A stretch of 64,000 nt of DNA from Ecdyonurus torrentis (taxonomy: Eukaryota > Arthropoda > Insecta > Ephemeroptera > Heptageniidae): positions 2,075,672-2,139,671 of the forward strand of contig OX439127.1 of the NCBI GenBank assembly GCA_949318235.1, written 5' to 3'. The position numbers and the translations under genes were made by a program. Below, one piece after another: positions 45,195 to 56,519 of the stretch; positions within the stretch are counted from its first letter, which is position 1, and each line of letters begins with the position of its first letter. Below the pieces are notes generated by a model. The model was not told the origin of the DNA. It saw nothing but the letters and a program-made list of their open reading frames with translations, and made no database searches.

Positions 45195-45312
45195 CCTCTC
45201 CTGTTTCTGTCCAACTTGCGAAGACCTTCTCACACGGGACGTCAGTGAAAACCTCAACATCTCCTCTGCGAAGCATTCTCATCACTGCGAGTCTACAAAA
45301 TTTAAGTGGAGT
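45195..45312 (+). pseudogene. Zinc-finger-like coding fragment
   Basis: A frame with CFCPTCEDLL and SSAKHSHHCESTKF has the Cys-x2-Cys...His-x2-His/Cys spacing of a zinc-binding motif. It is flanked by stops and has no clear splice sites. Less AT-rich than its surroundings, which suggests a coding past. Confidence 0.3.
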
Positions 45313-45639
45313 TTTTTTCTTTCTATTTTGTTATATTGAAATTATACTTAAAATACCTAGTTTTATAATTATATTTTTACTCTTACAACTTTCACTATAC
45401 AATTAAGAGAGATATAAGGAGAGAGAAAGAGATGTTATGCTTGCTTGGTTATCACATCCCTTATCAGCAAAGCCACTTTCGGGGGTGGGGGGTGTTTTCA
45501 AAATCAGTTAGAATAAATCACACTTACTTCTACTACTTGTACTTGTCCTCCTTACTGTACTTGCACTTCTTATACGGAATTTCAATCTGTATTTTTTACA
45601 ACTTGATGCTAGTAGCAAGTAAAAATAATACGAAGGAAT

Positions 45640-45885
45640 GTGAATCATATGATTCTTTCAAAAAGTCAGCGCAGAAATGCCTGTTAGAAAATATGTTCCA
45701 TAGTGTATCAGACTATCTAGCAGCTAATAATGTAAAGTACTGGTAAATTTTTACTTGCATTTATATTCACACTTAGCTTTTTCTAAATTATTTAACTCTT
45801 TTTTTTAAGTGTTATGTATGTATGTATGAATTGACTTTTTCTCCTCTGTAAAGACAAGGAACACAATAAAATCTTTAACCTTTAG
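45640..45885 (+). mobile_element. LINE 3' end, copy 3
   Basis: The frame SYDSFKKSAQKCLLENMF followed by HSVSDYLAANNVKYW matches the ORF2 tail at 26440-26757. The terminal TAAAGACAAGGAACACAATAAAAT is the shared 3' end. Only the last ~250 bp of the element remain. Confidence 0.7.
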
Positions 45886-46610
45886 GTACAAATTCGGATA
45901 ACGGATAAATCTATTTTTTATTTTTTTTTTACTGTTGCATGTGAGTGCATAGCATAAATTATAAACGATATCTCCATTCTATATAAGTAGTTTTCACTCA
46001 TGTTAGAAATTGACGCCATAAGTGAGCGCTAAATAACATGGGCCATTATTTTTGAAAATGTTATTTTATTTTTTCCGTTTATATTTTACTTTTCATAAAA
46101 ACTTATAGTAAAGTTTAGTTATATAATAAATAAATTTAAGTTGCTATAGTGGCTCCTCATTTTTTGGTTTCACTTAATTTATCAATATTTACGTTTTTCA
46201 GTTATGCTATTATTTTTTTGGTATAAATTTCCGAACAAAAATAAATAAATCATAGTCATAATTATGTTAGATCATTGCAGCAACATGCTATATTGCTGTA
46301 TAGCAATATATATTGTTATATATTGCTATATATTGCTATATGCTATATTGTATAGTAATTATACTACACAACATTTATTTATTTATTTGTCAACTAAAAA
46401 CAGGCTTGCGCCCAATACATTGGCGGTACACTCATTGTAAGTGCATTTCTTTTCTAAATGAAGATTTTTTATTTGTATATAATTTTTTTATGCTATATAT
46501 TTTACAAAAATAATGCAACATAGTAAAATAGTTGTAAGCGTTATTTTAAAAACATCAATTTAAATATAGCAGCGTATTTGTTACATCAAAACATTATAAG
46601 TTAATTAAAA
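45886..46610. other. AT-rich spacer
   Basis: Contains a small tandem TATATTGCTATA patch at 46285-46360. No gene seen. Confidence 0.4.
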
Positions 46611-46615
46611 AAATG

Positions 46616-46656
46616 ACAGTTAATTTTATTTAAGTATCAGTTAAACATTATTGTAT

Positions 46657-46739
<83 letters not shown>

Positions 46740-46782
46740 TACAATAATGTTTAACTGATACTAAAATAAAATTAACTGTCCG
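46616..46782. repeat. Inverted repeat with (AT)n spacer
   Basis: Arms of about 43 bases (ACAGTTAATTTTATTTAAGT ... at the left, its near-perfect complement at 46738-46782) enclose about 78 bases of alternating AT. The whole unit can form a cruciform about 165 bp long. It is either a small foldback element or a MITE whose centre expanded into (AT)n. Confidence 0.8.
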
Positions 46783-46895
46783 AATAATATATCTATAATA
46801 TAGCATAAATTTTAATTTTTAATTTTTTTCAATAGAGCTAGAGATTTTCAAAACTAATTATTATTATTTAAGTTTTAATGGAACAAAATTACGTA

Positions 46896-49430
46896 TTAAG
46901 TTTTATAATTAATTTTATGCAATAAAATATGCTGAGCGTTAATCCCATATGCTAATTTGTTGATTTCATTGCTCTCTTCCGCAACAGTTAATTTCAAAAG
47001 TAAGCATATTGCAACTTTAACATCAGGTGGAATGACTGTTTAGAAAACCGAGTAAGTTGATAGCAAAAACATCATTGCATCTATTGAAATTGAGGTAACA
47101 AACAAGGGTTTGTTGTCTACATAACACACCATGCTCAGGTTTTCTTGCTCAGGTACTCCAATAGCGACCACTCTGGGTGGGTGACTTGCGTCAGGTTAAG
47201 TGGCATCAGTCAAAGAACCAGGCTAAAATTAGAATAGAAACAATTAAAAATAGATGTTTTTAAAAAAAAAGAAAATTATTTTTAATTAAAGTAATACAAC
47301 AAATATGTACACGACTAAAATATGTAATAAGTGTAATAACAATGCAAGCTAAATGCAGCGACATTTATGCCATACAAATTGCTTTATATTATACTATTAA
47401 GTAATTCATGATAATGCTACATAGCATAATAATTAAGTTGTTTAGCATAATTATTATTTTTATAGTATTCCAAAATTCATTTTTGCTTTAATAAATTTTA
47501 TAAAGTTAAGTTGTTATTACTTTAAAGTTTAAAAATCATTATCAAAATAAATAAAAATAAAAAAAGGTAAAAACGTTTTTAAATTATTGCTAAATAATAT
47601 AAAATATAAATAGTTATACAATTAAAAATACTTACTGGAAATAATTGCAGAACGTATTTTGAAACACGCATCCCAGGTGAGTGAGAATTACACAAAAGCT
47701 AGTTCCATGTGTATCTTGCAGTAATGGCCATTTTGATGCTGCTGCAAACGCCACACGCTTAACTTTTGGAGAATTTTTATCTTTGATGTCTTTCCCAATA
47801 AGTCTGTTTACAATGTCTCTAATAATGACGGACCTTTGTTCAGCTGTTAATTCTTTAGTGTCCATAGCTTTTTGTATATGTTCAGGTAGAACATCAGGCA
47901 TGAATTGATGTTGGTTGAAAGTTGAAGTAGATTGTTCCTATAAAATATTGAACAAGTTATCATTTAGTTTTTTTTAATACTTCAATAATACTTTTCCTAA
48001 TTAATCAATTAAATAATTTATTATATCATTCATTCATTAATAATTTACTAATAATATAATGAATGAATGAATGAATGAATAATTGAATGAATGAATGAAT
48101 GAATGAATGAATGAATGAATGAATGAATGAATGAATGAATGAATGAATGAATGAATGAATGAATGAATGAATGAATGAATGAATGAATGAATGAATGAAT
48201 GAATGAATGAATGAATGAATGAATGAATGAATGAATGAATGAATGAATGAATGAATGAATGAATGAATGAATACATGAATAATTGAATGAATGAATGAAT
48301 GAATGAATGAATGAATAATTGAATGAATGAATGAATGAATGAATGAATGAATGAATGAATGAATGAATGAATGAATGAATGAATGAATGAATGAATGAAT
48401 GAATGAATGAATGAATGAATGAATGAATGAATGAATGAATGAATGAATGAATGAATGAATGAATGAATGAATGAATGAATGAATGAATGTATGAATGAAT
48501 GAATGAATGAATGAATGAATGAATGAATGAATGAATGAATGAATGAATGAATGAATGAATGAATGAATGAATGAATGAATGAATGAATGAATGAATGAAT
48601 GAATGAATGAATGAATGAATGAATGAATGAATGAATGAATGAATGAATGAATGAATGAATGAATGAATAATTGAATGATTGAATAAATTTGCAACACAAA
48701 TAATTTTAATCACCTGGATCTGAACCAATGGACCTGAAGAATCAGGAATATATTTTCTTCTTTTTGTTTTCTTCTTGAAAATTTTTTAATTTTGAAAGTT
48801 TATCAGTGGTGTAGAAGAACGCATTGTTTCTGAATTGGTAATGGGCAGCATCTCAAAGGATAGTTCAGACTCTAAAGTGGTAGAAGACTTAGAACTTTTA
48901 TTTGAAACTGAAGTTTCAGAGTCTACTGAAATGATACTCTGTGTTTCTTGTAGCAGACCAGCAACTACGTCCGCAGGTAAATTTTTATTGGATACAGGTG
49001 ATGCTATAACAAATGCACACAGAATGATATATATAGTTATTAATACTTTAAACCTTAATATATTGATTATTTTGTTTATTTTTGAAATGATAAACTATAT
49101 TAAAAAATCGGTAGTTAATATTTATATTGTCAGAAAAAATTGAAACTGAAAAAATTAATTGTATACAATACACCTAACATCATACATTATACCCTTATAT
49201 TAAATTAGTTTTATCAAACAATTTTACAAAGCTAATATCAAAATAAACAAATATTAAATATAAATAAAAATTGTGCAAAATATTATTACCTGATAAGATT
49301 TCATGCTGCGGTGCTCAACAAAGACAGTAAGTACAAGCAGAATTATCGACATTATTGTTTGTTGCAAATTCTAGACAGTCACATTTCAAGCATGTACCTC
49401 GTAGTATATCTCTCGAGTCTAGCATTTTTT
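46896..49430 (-). pseudogene. Four-exon minus-strand pseudogene of a repeat-associated family
   Basis: Exons by splice sites: 49430-49290 (MLDSRDILRGTCLKCDC, then CTYCLC, a TGA, APQHEILS: a Cys-rich zinc-binding-like start); 49003-48714 (Ser/Thr-rich, LLQETQSIISVDSETS; one TAA; then FKKKTKRRKYIPDSSG); 47937-47636 (MPDVLPEHIQKAMDTKELT, SVIIRDIVNRLIG, FAAASKWPLLQDTHG); and 47222-46896 (HPPRVVAIGVPEQENLS, MMFLLSTYSVF, stop, TVIPPDVK). The order Cys-rich start, Ser-rich linker, ...EQR..IIRDIV..L...YP/WPLL.D.G, then VV..G.P...Y.VF...YP matches a multi-copy protein family I have seen in fish and cnidarian genomes, function unknown to me. Stops at 3 places and an imperfect phase between exons 3 and 4 show decay. 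The (TGAA)n array lies wholly within its second intron. Confidence 0.55.
48054..48680. repeat. Long (TGAA)n tetranucleotide array
   Basis: About 0.63 kb, the reverse-orientation counterpart of the (TTCA)n array 3.3 kb upstream, with the same variant (GAATAATTGAATGA) at four places. Open in all three minus-strand frames because the unit has no stop there; not coding. Confidence 0.97.
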
Positions 49431-49638
49431 CTGTAAAATTAAGTCAAATATTCTCTTTTTTCTAAAAAAGCTATATTATTATATATTTGAATTATTAAAA
49501 AATAAATTATAATTAAAATATTTACTTGTATCAATTTATTTTAAATTGCAACAGAAAAGTTCAGGAATCTAGGTTGATTATTAAACAAAAAACGATTAAT
49601 TAACAAAGTTTGTAATTTAGCATGATCATTATCAGATT

Positions 49639-49776
<138 letters not shown>

Positions 49777-49804
49777 TAAAAATTTGAATATCGAGCGAGG
49801 TGAC

Positions 49805-50432
49805 ATGATGATAAAAATTTCATTTTTGTCTTACCTTCTGTAAAACAACTGGGCTTTCACTCGCTGCTTAATTTGATGATAAAAATAACACACAACACCA
49901 AAACTTGTCACTGTCTAAATTAATAAAATACTCAATTCACAGTTTTTAAAAATCTATATACATAGCTATGTTATATTCACACAAAATTGTAACGTTTTCG
50001 AGGGCGTATATAAAACTATATACTTGTCTGCCTCTCTTCATCAGCTTACTGACTCTTGCTCACGAGGCGAGCCGACCTCCGCAATGGGGGGTGTGGCTCG
50101 TTCTCGTCAGGTGGTTTATTATCATTTACATTTTCAACTGTACGGTCACGTGGTACACTTTTCTTAAAAGAATCTATGAGTGGAATCCAAATCGGTGGTA
50201 ATTCAAAACTGGGCTGACTGATTGTTTCATTTTTTCTTCTTGCCATTTCTATTGATTCTAATATTTTTTTTTTATAGTGACCCTCTCTTCCTATTACTTT
50301 TGTTTTTTCCCATAGAATTTGATGACTACTTTCCAGCGCATGATCTACTAGTTTTAAATATCCTGTATCTCTTTTTTCCATTTTTTGCCTGTGTTCATTC
50401 ACCCTGATCTCTAATGGTCGACCTGTTTATTT
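49805..50432 (-). repeat. Inverted 5' pseudo-LTR of the Penelope-like element
   Basis: Minus-strand copy of 51926-52545, starting ACAGGTCGACCATTAGAGAT. It still encodes, open, the final 118 residues of the endonuclease ORF (NEHRQKMEKRDTGYLKLVDH ... RLVSKSQ), differing from the 3' copy at only a few residues. Its inner edge at 50432 joins unrelated RT sequence, so the repeat is a 5' inverted partial copy and not a separate gene. Confidence 0.85.
49990..50044 (-). ncRNA. Hammerhead-ribozyme-like hairpin in the inverted 5' pseudo-LTR
   Basis: Minus strand: CTGATGA at 50044-50038, the same bulged outer stem and inner GTATATA stem, then an intact GAAA box at 49999-49996 and ACGTTAC. Because the two boxes are both canonical this copy is the better candidate for activity. 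See the 3' copy for the structural reasoning. Confidence 0.5.
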
Positions 50433-50442
50433 ATATATTTAG

Positions 50443-51860
50443 GACCAGAGAAAGCAGAAGAATTTAGAGTTAAAATAAAACAAGCACTAGAAAAACATAA
50501 ACAAACAAAAAGTAATCTTACAGAGGAAGAAAATGAGGCGTTATAACAACTTAAGTCAAATAAATCCATAATAATAAGAAAAGCAGATAAAGGTAATGTG
50601 ACGGTGGTTTTGAACAAATAAGAATATAATAAAAAGTTAAAAGAATTAGTAGACAGCTCTGATTATCAAATTTACATTCAAATCCTACTGGAAATTTAGA
50701 GAGTAATGTAAATTCTGCATTAAATAAGCTAAAAGAAATGAAAAAAGTAACACGTCTTCAATTAGCTCCACGTCATTGCAAACCACCACATATTTATGGT
50801 CTACCAAAGATATATAAAAAAAGTACCACTTAGACTTGTGAGCAGTATTGGTTCGCCTAGTCACGTGCTAGCGAAATATTTAGTAAAAATTATTAATCCA
50901 TTGTTAGGAAGTAGTACATCATTTATAAAAAATTCAAGTTGTTTTGTTAAAGAAATTCAAGGAAGAAATATTGAAGAAAAACATATTATGGTAAGTTTTG
51001 ATGTAACAAGCCTATTTACTAATGTACCAGTAGATGAAGCCTTGTTAGCTACCAGAGAAAAACTTGAAGTTGACAAAACATTAAAAAATAGAACACATAG
51101 TGTTGCAACTATTATGAATTTAATATCGTTATGTATTAAAAAACATACTTTGAATTCTATAGATCTTTTTATAAACAGAAGAATGGTTTAGCTATGGGTT
51201 GTCCATTACCACCAGCTCTCAGTGATATATACCTTGAAAAACTGGAAAATAACGCGATAAAATGTTATACACCAAAGCCAGTGGTATATAAAAGATACGT
51301 GGACGATACTTTCATAGTATGGCCACAAAATGAGTCCCCAGTTGAATCGTTCTTAGAACATATGAATAATCAGGCAGAGACAATAAAATTCACGATTGAG
51401 TATGAAAAAGAAGGTGAATTGCCGTTCCTAGATGTACGTGTAAAAAGATCTAAAGAAAACAAAATTACAAATTCAGTCTATAGAAGTGACAGACAGTGGA
51501 AGATATCTGAATTTTAACTCAAATCATCCACACTTAACAAAACCAGGTATAGCAGCTACATTGTTATGTAGGGCAAAAACGCACTGCAATGATAACAACG
51601 TAAGAAATGAAGAAATTAATAAAATAGAAGAGATTTTAAGAGAAAATAACTATCCATTACATGTTGTTGCAAAAATAAAAACCACACAGAAAAAAACAAA
51701 ACAGAAGAAAAGAAACCAGACGCAACTATCTGCATCCCCTATATACAAGGTTTGAGTGAAAAAATACAACGTATAGGTAAAGGAGTCAATCTTCGTATTG
51801 TCTGTTCTTCAAAAGAAACATTAAAATCAAGATTAGCACGTACAAAACCATACATGAAGA
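50443..51860 (+). pseudogene. Penelope-like reverse transcriptase, decayed
   Basis: Landmarks in order: KAEEFRVKIKQALEKHK, a stop at 50545, IIIRKADKGNVTVVLNK (the PLE-specific ADKG-x-VVL motif), a frameshift near 50680, CKPPHIYGLPKIYK, a frameshift near 50820, PLRLVSSIGSPSHVLAKYL, SFDVTSLFTNVPVDEAL (motif A Asp present), another shift near 51188, LAMGCPLPPALSDIYLEKLE, KRYVDDTFIVW (catalytic YVDD intact) and GELPFLDVRV. A further shift at 51515 leads to HLTKPGIAATLLCRAK and a basic tail. About 470 codons. The core catalytic residues survive but four frame breaks do not allow a product. Telomerase-related RTs of this type prime on nicked DNA. Confidence 0.85.
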
Positions 51861-51879
51861 AAAATATGAATTAAGATGT

Positions 51880-52309
51880 AGTATATTCTATTCCCTGTGT
51901 TTGTGAGAAAGAATATATCGGAGAAACAGGTCGACCATTAGAGATCAAGGTGAATGAACACAGGCAAAAAATAGAAAAAAGAGATACAGGATATTCAAAA
52001 CTAGTAGATCATGCGCTGGAAAGTAATCATCAAATTCTATGGGAAAAAACAAAAGTAATAGGAAGAGAGAGTCACTATAAAAAAAGAAAAATATTAGAAT
52101 CAATAGAAATGGCAAGAAGAAAAAATGAAACAATCAGTCAGCCCAGTTTTGAATTACCACCGATTTGGATTCCACTCATAGATTCTTTTAAGAAAATTGT
52201 ACCACGTGACCGTACAGTTAAAAATGTAAATGATAATAAACCACCTGACGAGAACGAGCCGCACCCCCCATTGCGGAGGTCGGCTCGCCTCGTGAGCAAG
52301 AGTCAGTAA
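51880..52309 (+). pseudogene. GIY-YIG endonuclease domain of the Penelope-like element
   Basis: The frame before 51950 reads YSIPCVCEKEYIGETGRPLE, the GIY-YIG core of PLE endonucleases (xYxIPC-C-YIGETGR), followed by KVNEHRQKIEKR (the conserved EH), DHALESNHQILW and GRESHYKKRKILESIEM, where the ES/IE region carries the metal-binding Glu. Then FELPPIWIPLIDSFKK and the acidic-basic end to TAA at 52307. The domain nicks target DNA to prime reverse transcription. It is separated from the RT by stops at about 51754 and 51872 only. The C-terminal 118 residues are open. Confidence 0.8.
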
Positions 52310-52310
52310 G

Positions 52311-52366
52311 CTGATGAAGAGAGGCAGACAAGTATATAGTTTTATATACGCCCTCGAGAACGTTAC
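52311..52366 (+). ncRNA. Hammerhead-ribozyme-like hairpin in the 3' pseudo-LTR
   Basis: CTGATGA (52311-52317) is followed by a stem GAG-A-GGC against GCC-CTC with one bulged A, an inner stem GTATATA against TATATAC, then GAGA (52356-52359) and ACGTTAC. Hammerhead cores need CUGANGA and GAAA around helix II; the second box is GAGA here and GAAA in the other copy. Hammerhead motifs in Penelope-like elements are known from the literature; that this is one, and where it would cut, is inference. It starts two bases after the ORF stop. Confidence 0.5.
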
Positions 52367-52542
52367 AATTTTTTGTGAATATATCATAGCTATGTATATA
52401 GATTTTTAAAAACTGTGGATTAAGTATTTTATTAATTTATATAGTGACAAGTTTTGGTGTTGTGTGTTATTTTTATCATCAAATTAAGCAGCGAGTGGAA
52501 GCCCAGTTGTTTTACAGAAGGTGAGAAAAAAATGAAATTTTT

Positions 52543-53386
<844 letters not shown>

Positions 53387-54020
53387 CATATCGACTTTTA
53401 CGGATAGAAAGCGGCCACCAGAAAAAAATTGTTCCGTGAGAAGTTTGGTGTTATTGAGCCTTTAACTTAGTTACTAATTATGCTAAAAAGTATATAAAAA
53501 ATAGTAGCATATTTTTAATTTAATTAGCTTTTAATTGGTATTATTTTTATTATTTTAGCCCTTATTTTTAAATTGTAGTACCAAGTTTTCCGTGAGAAAA
53601 CGTGAAAAAAAATTTTTCACTCTCGTAACGTTCAACTTTGCACTGCTCTAAAATTCTCATTTTTGTATTAAAAAATAACATCTTATAGTCATACATAAAA
53701 AATACTCTTGCTAATTTATTCATATATTTAAATATTTATAATTTGCCAAATTGCAATTTTAATTGCGAAGTTACTAAAAATAATTGATAACTTTGCCTAG
53801 TATTAATATTTTTTCATGCGGCTTTTTAAATTTTCCTTCTTACTCATCGATGAATTTACATTTTTAATTTTATAGTAAAAATCGTAGCAGAAGTTAATTA
53901 AATAAAAACACGTTACTTTGTTTATAAATACGAAACAAACGTTGGCAACGCTGTAAAAAAGAGAGCACCAAGCAGTTTGCTCTCGATCGCCAGCCGCACC
54001 TGAGAGGCGATAAAGAGCAG
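53387..54020 (+). repeat. Long inverted repeat, left copy (~635 bp)
   Basis: Begins CATATCGACTTTTACGGATA and matches the reverse complement of 61512-62148 almost base for base (shared AAAGCGGCCACCAG, GTTCCGTGAGAAGTTTGG, TTTCCGTGAGAAAACGTG, AACGTTCAACTTTGCACTGC). By eye about 97 percent. On the minus strand it contains an open frame with REQTAWCSLFYSVANV and NVNSSMSKKENLKS that is conserved in the other copy. The right copy overlaps the 3' end of another gene; the left copy includes just the last six codons of it. Confidence 0.9.
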
Positions 54021-54908
54021 GTTGTTGCATGATATTATTATACTTCTCTCTCACTCGCTCCCAATTTCTGTATCATATTTATACCCACAATCTTTATTTT
54101 CTCTGTTTATCTTAAAATAACAGTTTTTAGGGAACAAGATAGTAATGACACGTTTTGTTTATTATTATTTATATATTTTACTACATCACATAATGTTTAA
54201 ACATCACATATTTTTGCAATTAATTAATTGTTTAAAATATTTCTTTTTTAATATTTCTTTTGTATAATACAATCGTAAAAACAAAAATATTTAATAATTA
54301 TTGTCAACAATATAGAGTTAACTAATTTTATGTTGCAAAAAAAAAAAATAATAATAATAATAATAATTTTTAAGTCCTATAAAATGTAGAATATTTTTAT
54401 ACTTATTTTGAAGATGTACAAAATCCTTTGTAAATTAAAGTATAACTTTTTATTACATATTAACAAAAAAGTTTAAAAAAGAGATCATTTTTAAAAATAT
54501 AATAAAAGAATGTGCTATGGTATGCATTTAAAAGTAATTGTATTTGGAATCAAAAATATTATTATAAGATAGAGCTTAAGTTCAACCTACCGTATTAATG
54601 ATTTACACATTTTAAAATAATAATAGTAATTTAAGAAAGAGAAAATTTACAATTAAAATATTTTGACAAAGCAAGTTACAGACAATTGTTATTATATCAA
54701 TTTTAAATAAAAAATAAGAATTCTTTGCATATTTTTCTTATTTATCACAGTAAGAAGTGAACTTAGTTCAGAGTTTTTTTTCTTCATTCTTACAATTGTA
54801 AATTAATATTTAAAAAATTTACATGAAAGAAAACAAATAATTTGTTCCCACTTATGTACATGTAGACTTGTTATTTAATGAACATAAAAAGAAAAATAAT
54901 ATTATTAA
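54021..54908. other. AT-rich spacer inside the inverted-repeat region
   Basis: Begins with a CT-rich patch (CTCTCTCTCACTCGCTCCC) and includes an ATA/ATAA repeat patch near 54345-54370. No gene seen. Confidence 0.4.
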
Positions 54909-55066
54909 AGGCCCGCGCAGCCGTTGTATTTTATTTATTATTAAATTAATTCAAAAAAAAAAAAAAAAACGCTGAGATTGGCTGAGAGTTGACTTTAAGC
55001 CAATCACAGTGGCTTTTTTTAAACATTAATTTAATACTAAATAAAATAAGACGGCTGCGCGGGCCT
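54909..55066. mobile_element. 158-bp MITE with TTAA target duplication
   Basis: Ends AGGCCCGCGCAGCCG and CGGCTGCGCGGGCCT are perfect inverted repeats and the pairing goes on less perfectly through TATTTTATTTA. TTAA lies directly outside both ends (54905-54908 and 55067-55070), the duplication used by piggyBac-like and some Sola transposases. A second inner pair (GATTGGCTGAGAG against AAGCCAATCAC) makes a nested hairpin. No coding capacity. Confidence 0.9.
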
Positions 55067-55070
55067 TTAA

Positions 55071-56040
55071 AATTTAAATAGTTATTCAACAATAAAAATA
55101 AATTAAGAGAAATATGAAATAAAATTGTTGTAATGATATTGATTAAGTTTATTTCAATATTTTACTTCATTAAACCAAAAAAGGGGGGTCAGAAATAAAA
55201 TTTTACAATATTTTGCTGCTTTACTAATGTAAGCTGAGACCCTTAGATACAGTTTTTATTTATTTCTAAGTTTTCCATTAAATTTTTATATATTTACTCA
55301 TTAAATAAAAATACAAGAAAATAATAAAAAAAGTGATATTATGCTGCAACACAAGAAAGTAACATTATGTTATGTTGACAAAACCGCGATAAAAAATTTT
55401 GCATTTTAAATCTAGCTCGCATTGTTTTCATAAGAATGACATTGAAAATTTAGCTGCAGTTTTTTAATAATCATACAAAGCGAGAAAACTGAAAAAAAAA
55501 ATTTTAAATACGTACAACTTTTTATATTTTGATTACCTTTATAAAACACACAGATATTAACACAGATTTTAAGCTTATTGAAATTTCAATTTGATTAGCC
55601 AAATAATAATATTAATAAAAAATAAAAATGTAAACCATTAATTTTTATTTTCTAGCAATAGACAGCTTATTTAAAACTGTAAAAATGTAGTTATCCTGTA
55701 ATTTGTTATTGTTATTACACAAAAAAAATTTAAAAAAAAGGATATTATTAAATCTGATTAACAGTTAGACAAGTTAAATTATGTTTTACAAATATGCATA
55801 AATGACGTTGTGCTAGAGATAATTTTATTTAACAATAAAAGGCTAATAATTTAACTATAATAGAAACTTCTTAAGTAACGTAAGGACACTTTTTTTTTCT
55901 TTTTTTTTCAGAAATATATTATAAACTTAGTATTATAAATTAAATGATCAAAATTTAGTCACCTAGAAATTATTAATATATAAAATGTATTTTATTATTT
56001 AATGGTCAGTTATTATTTTGTTTGTTTACTCAAGACATTT
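55071..56040. other. AT-rich spacer
   Basis: No gene, repeat family or conserved motif found. Confidence 0.4.
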
Positions 56041-56054
56041 TCTCTCTTTTTCTC

Positions 56055-56057
56055 TCT

Positions 56058-56142
<85 letters not shown>
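56055..56142. repeat. (TC)n microsatellite
   Basis: Two runs of TC repeats joined by a CCTC interruption near 56108. Confidence 0.95.
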
Positions 56143-56291
56143 GCATTACATTCACTCAAATAATAAATTTCTTTATTTTCTCATTGATGCAACTCAGTCA
56201 CTCACTCTTTTTATATATTTTTTTTTACTATTTTTCTACGTACCCCAACTACTTTTTTCATTATTCTACGCATGTCATCATATCATTCACT

Positions 56292-56293
56292 CA

Positions 56294-56388
<95 letters not shown>
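56292..56388. repeat. (CT)n microsatellite
   Basis: About 48 perfect CT units, 150 bp after the previous one. Confidence 0.95.
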
Positions 56389-56390
<2 letters not shown>

Positions 56391-56519
56391 GCATTGCGAT
56401 TGTTTATTTTTCTATTTCTTAACACACTTATTTCTTTGCTTTCTCTCTTTGTCTTGAGTAATCAACTACAAATTTAATTTAATTTACATTGCAGTTTATT
56501 ATTATATTTGTATCAACGC

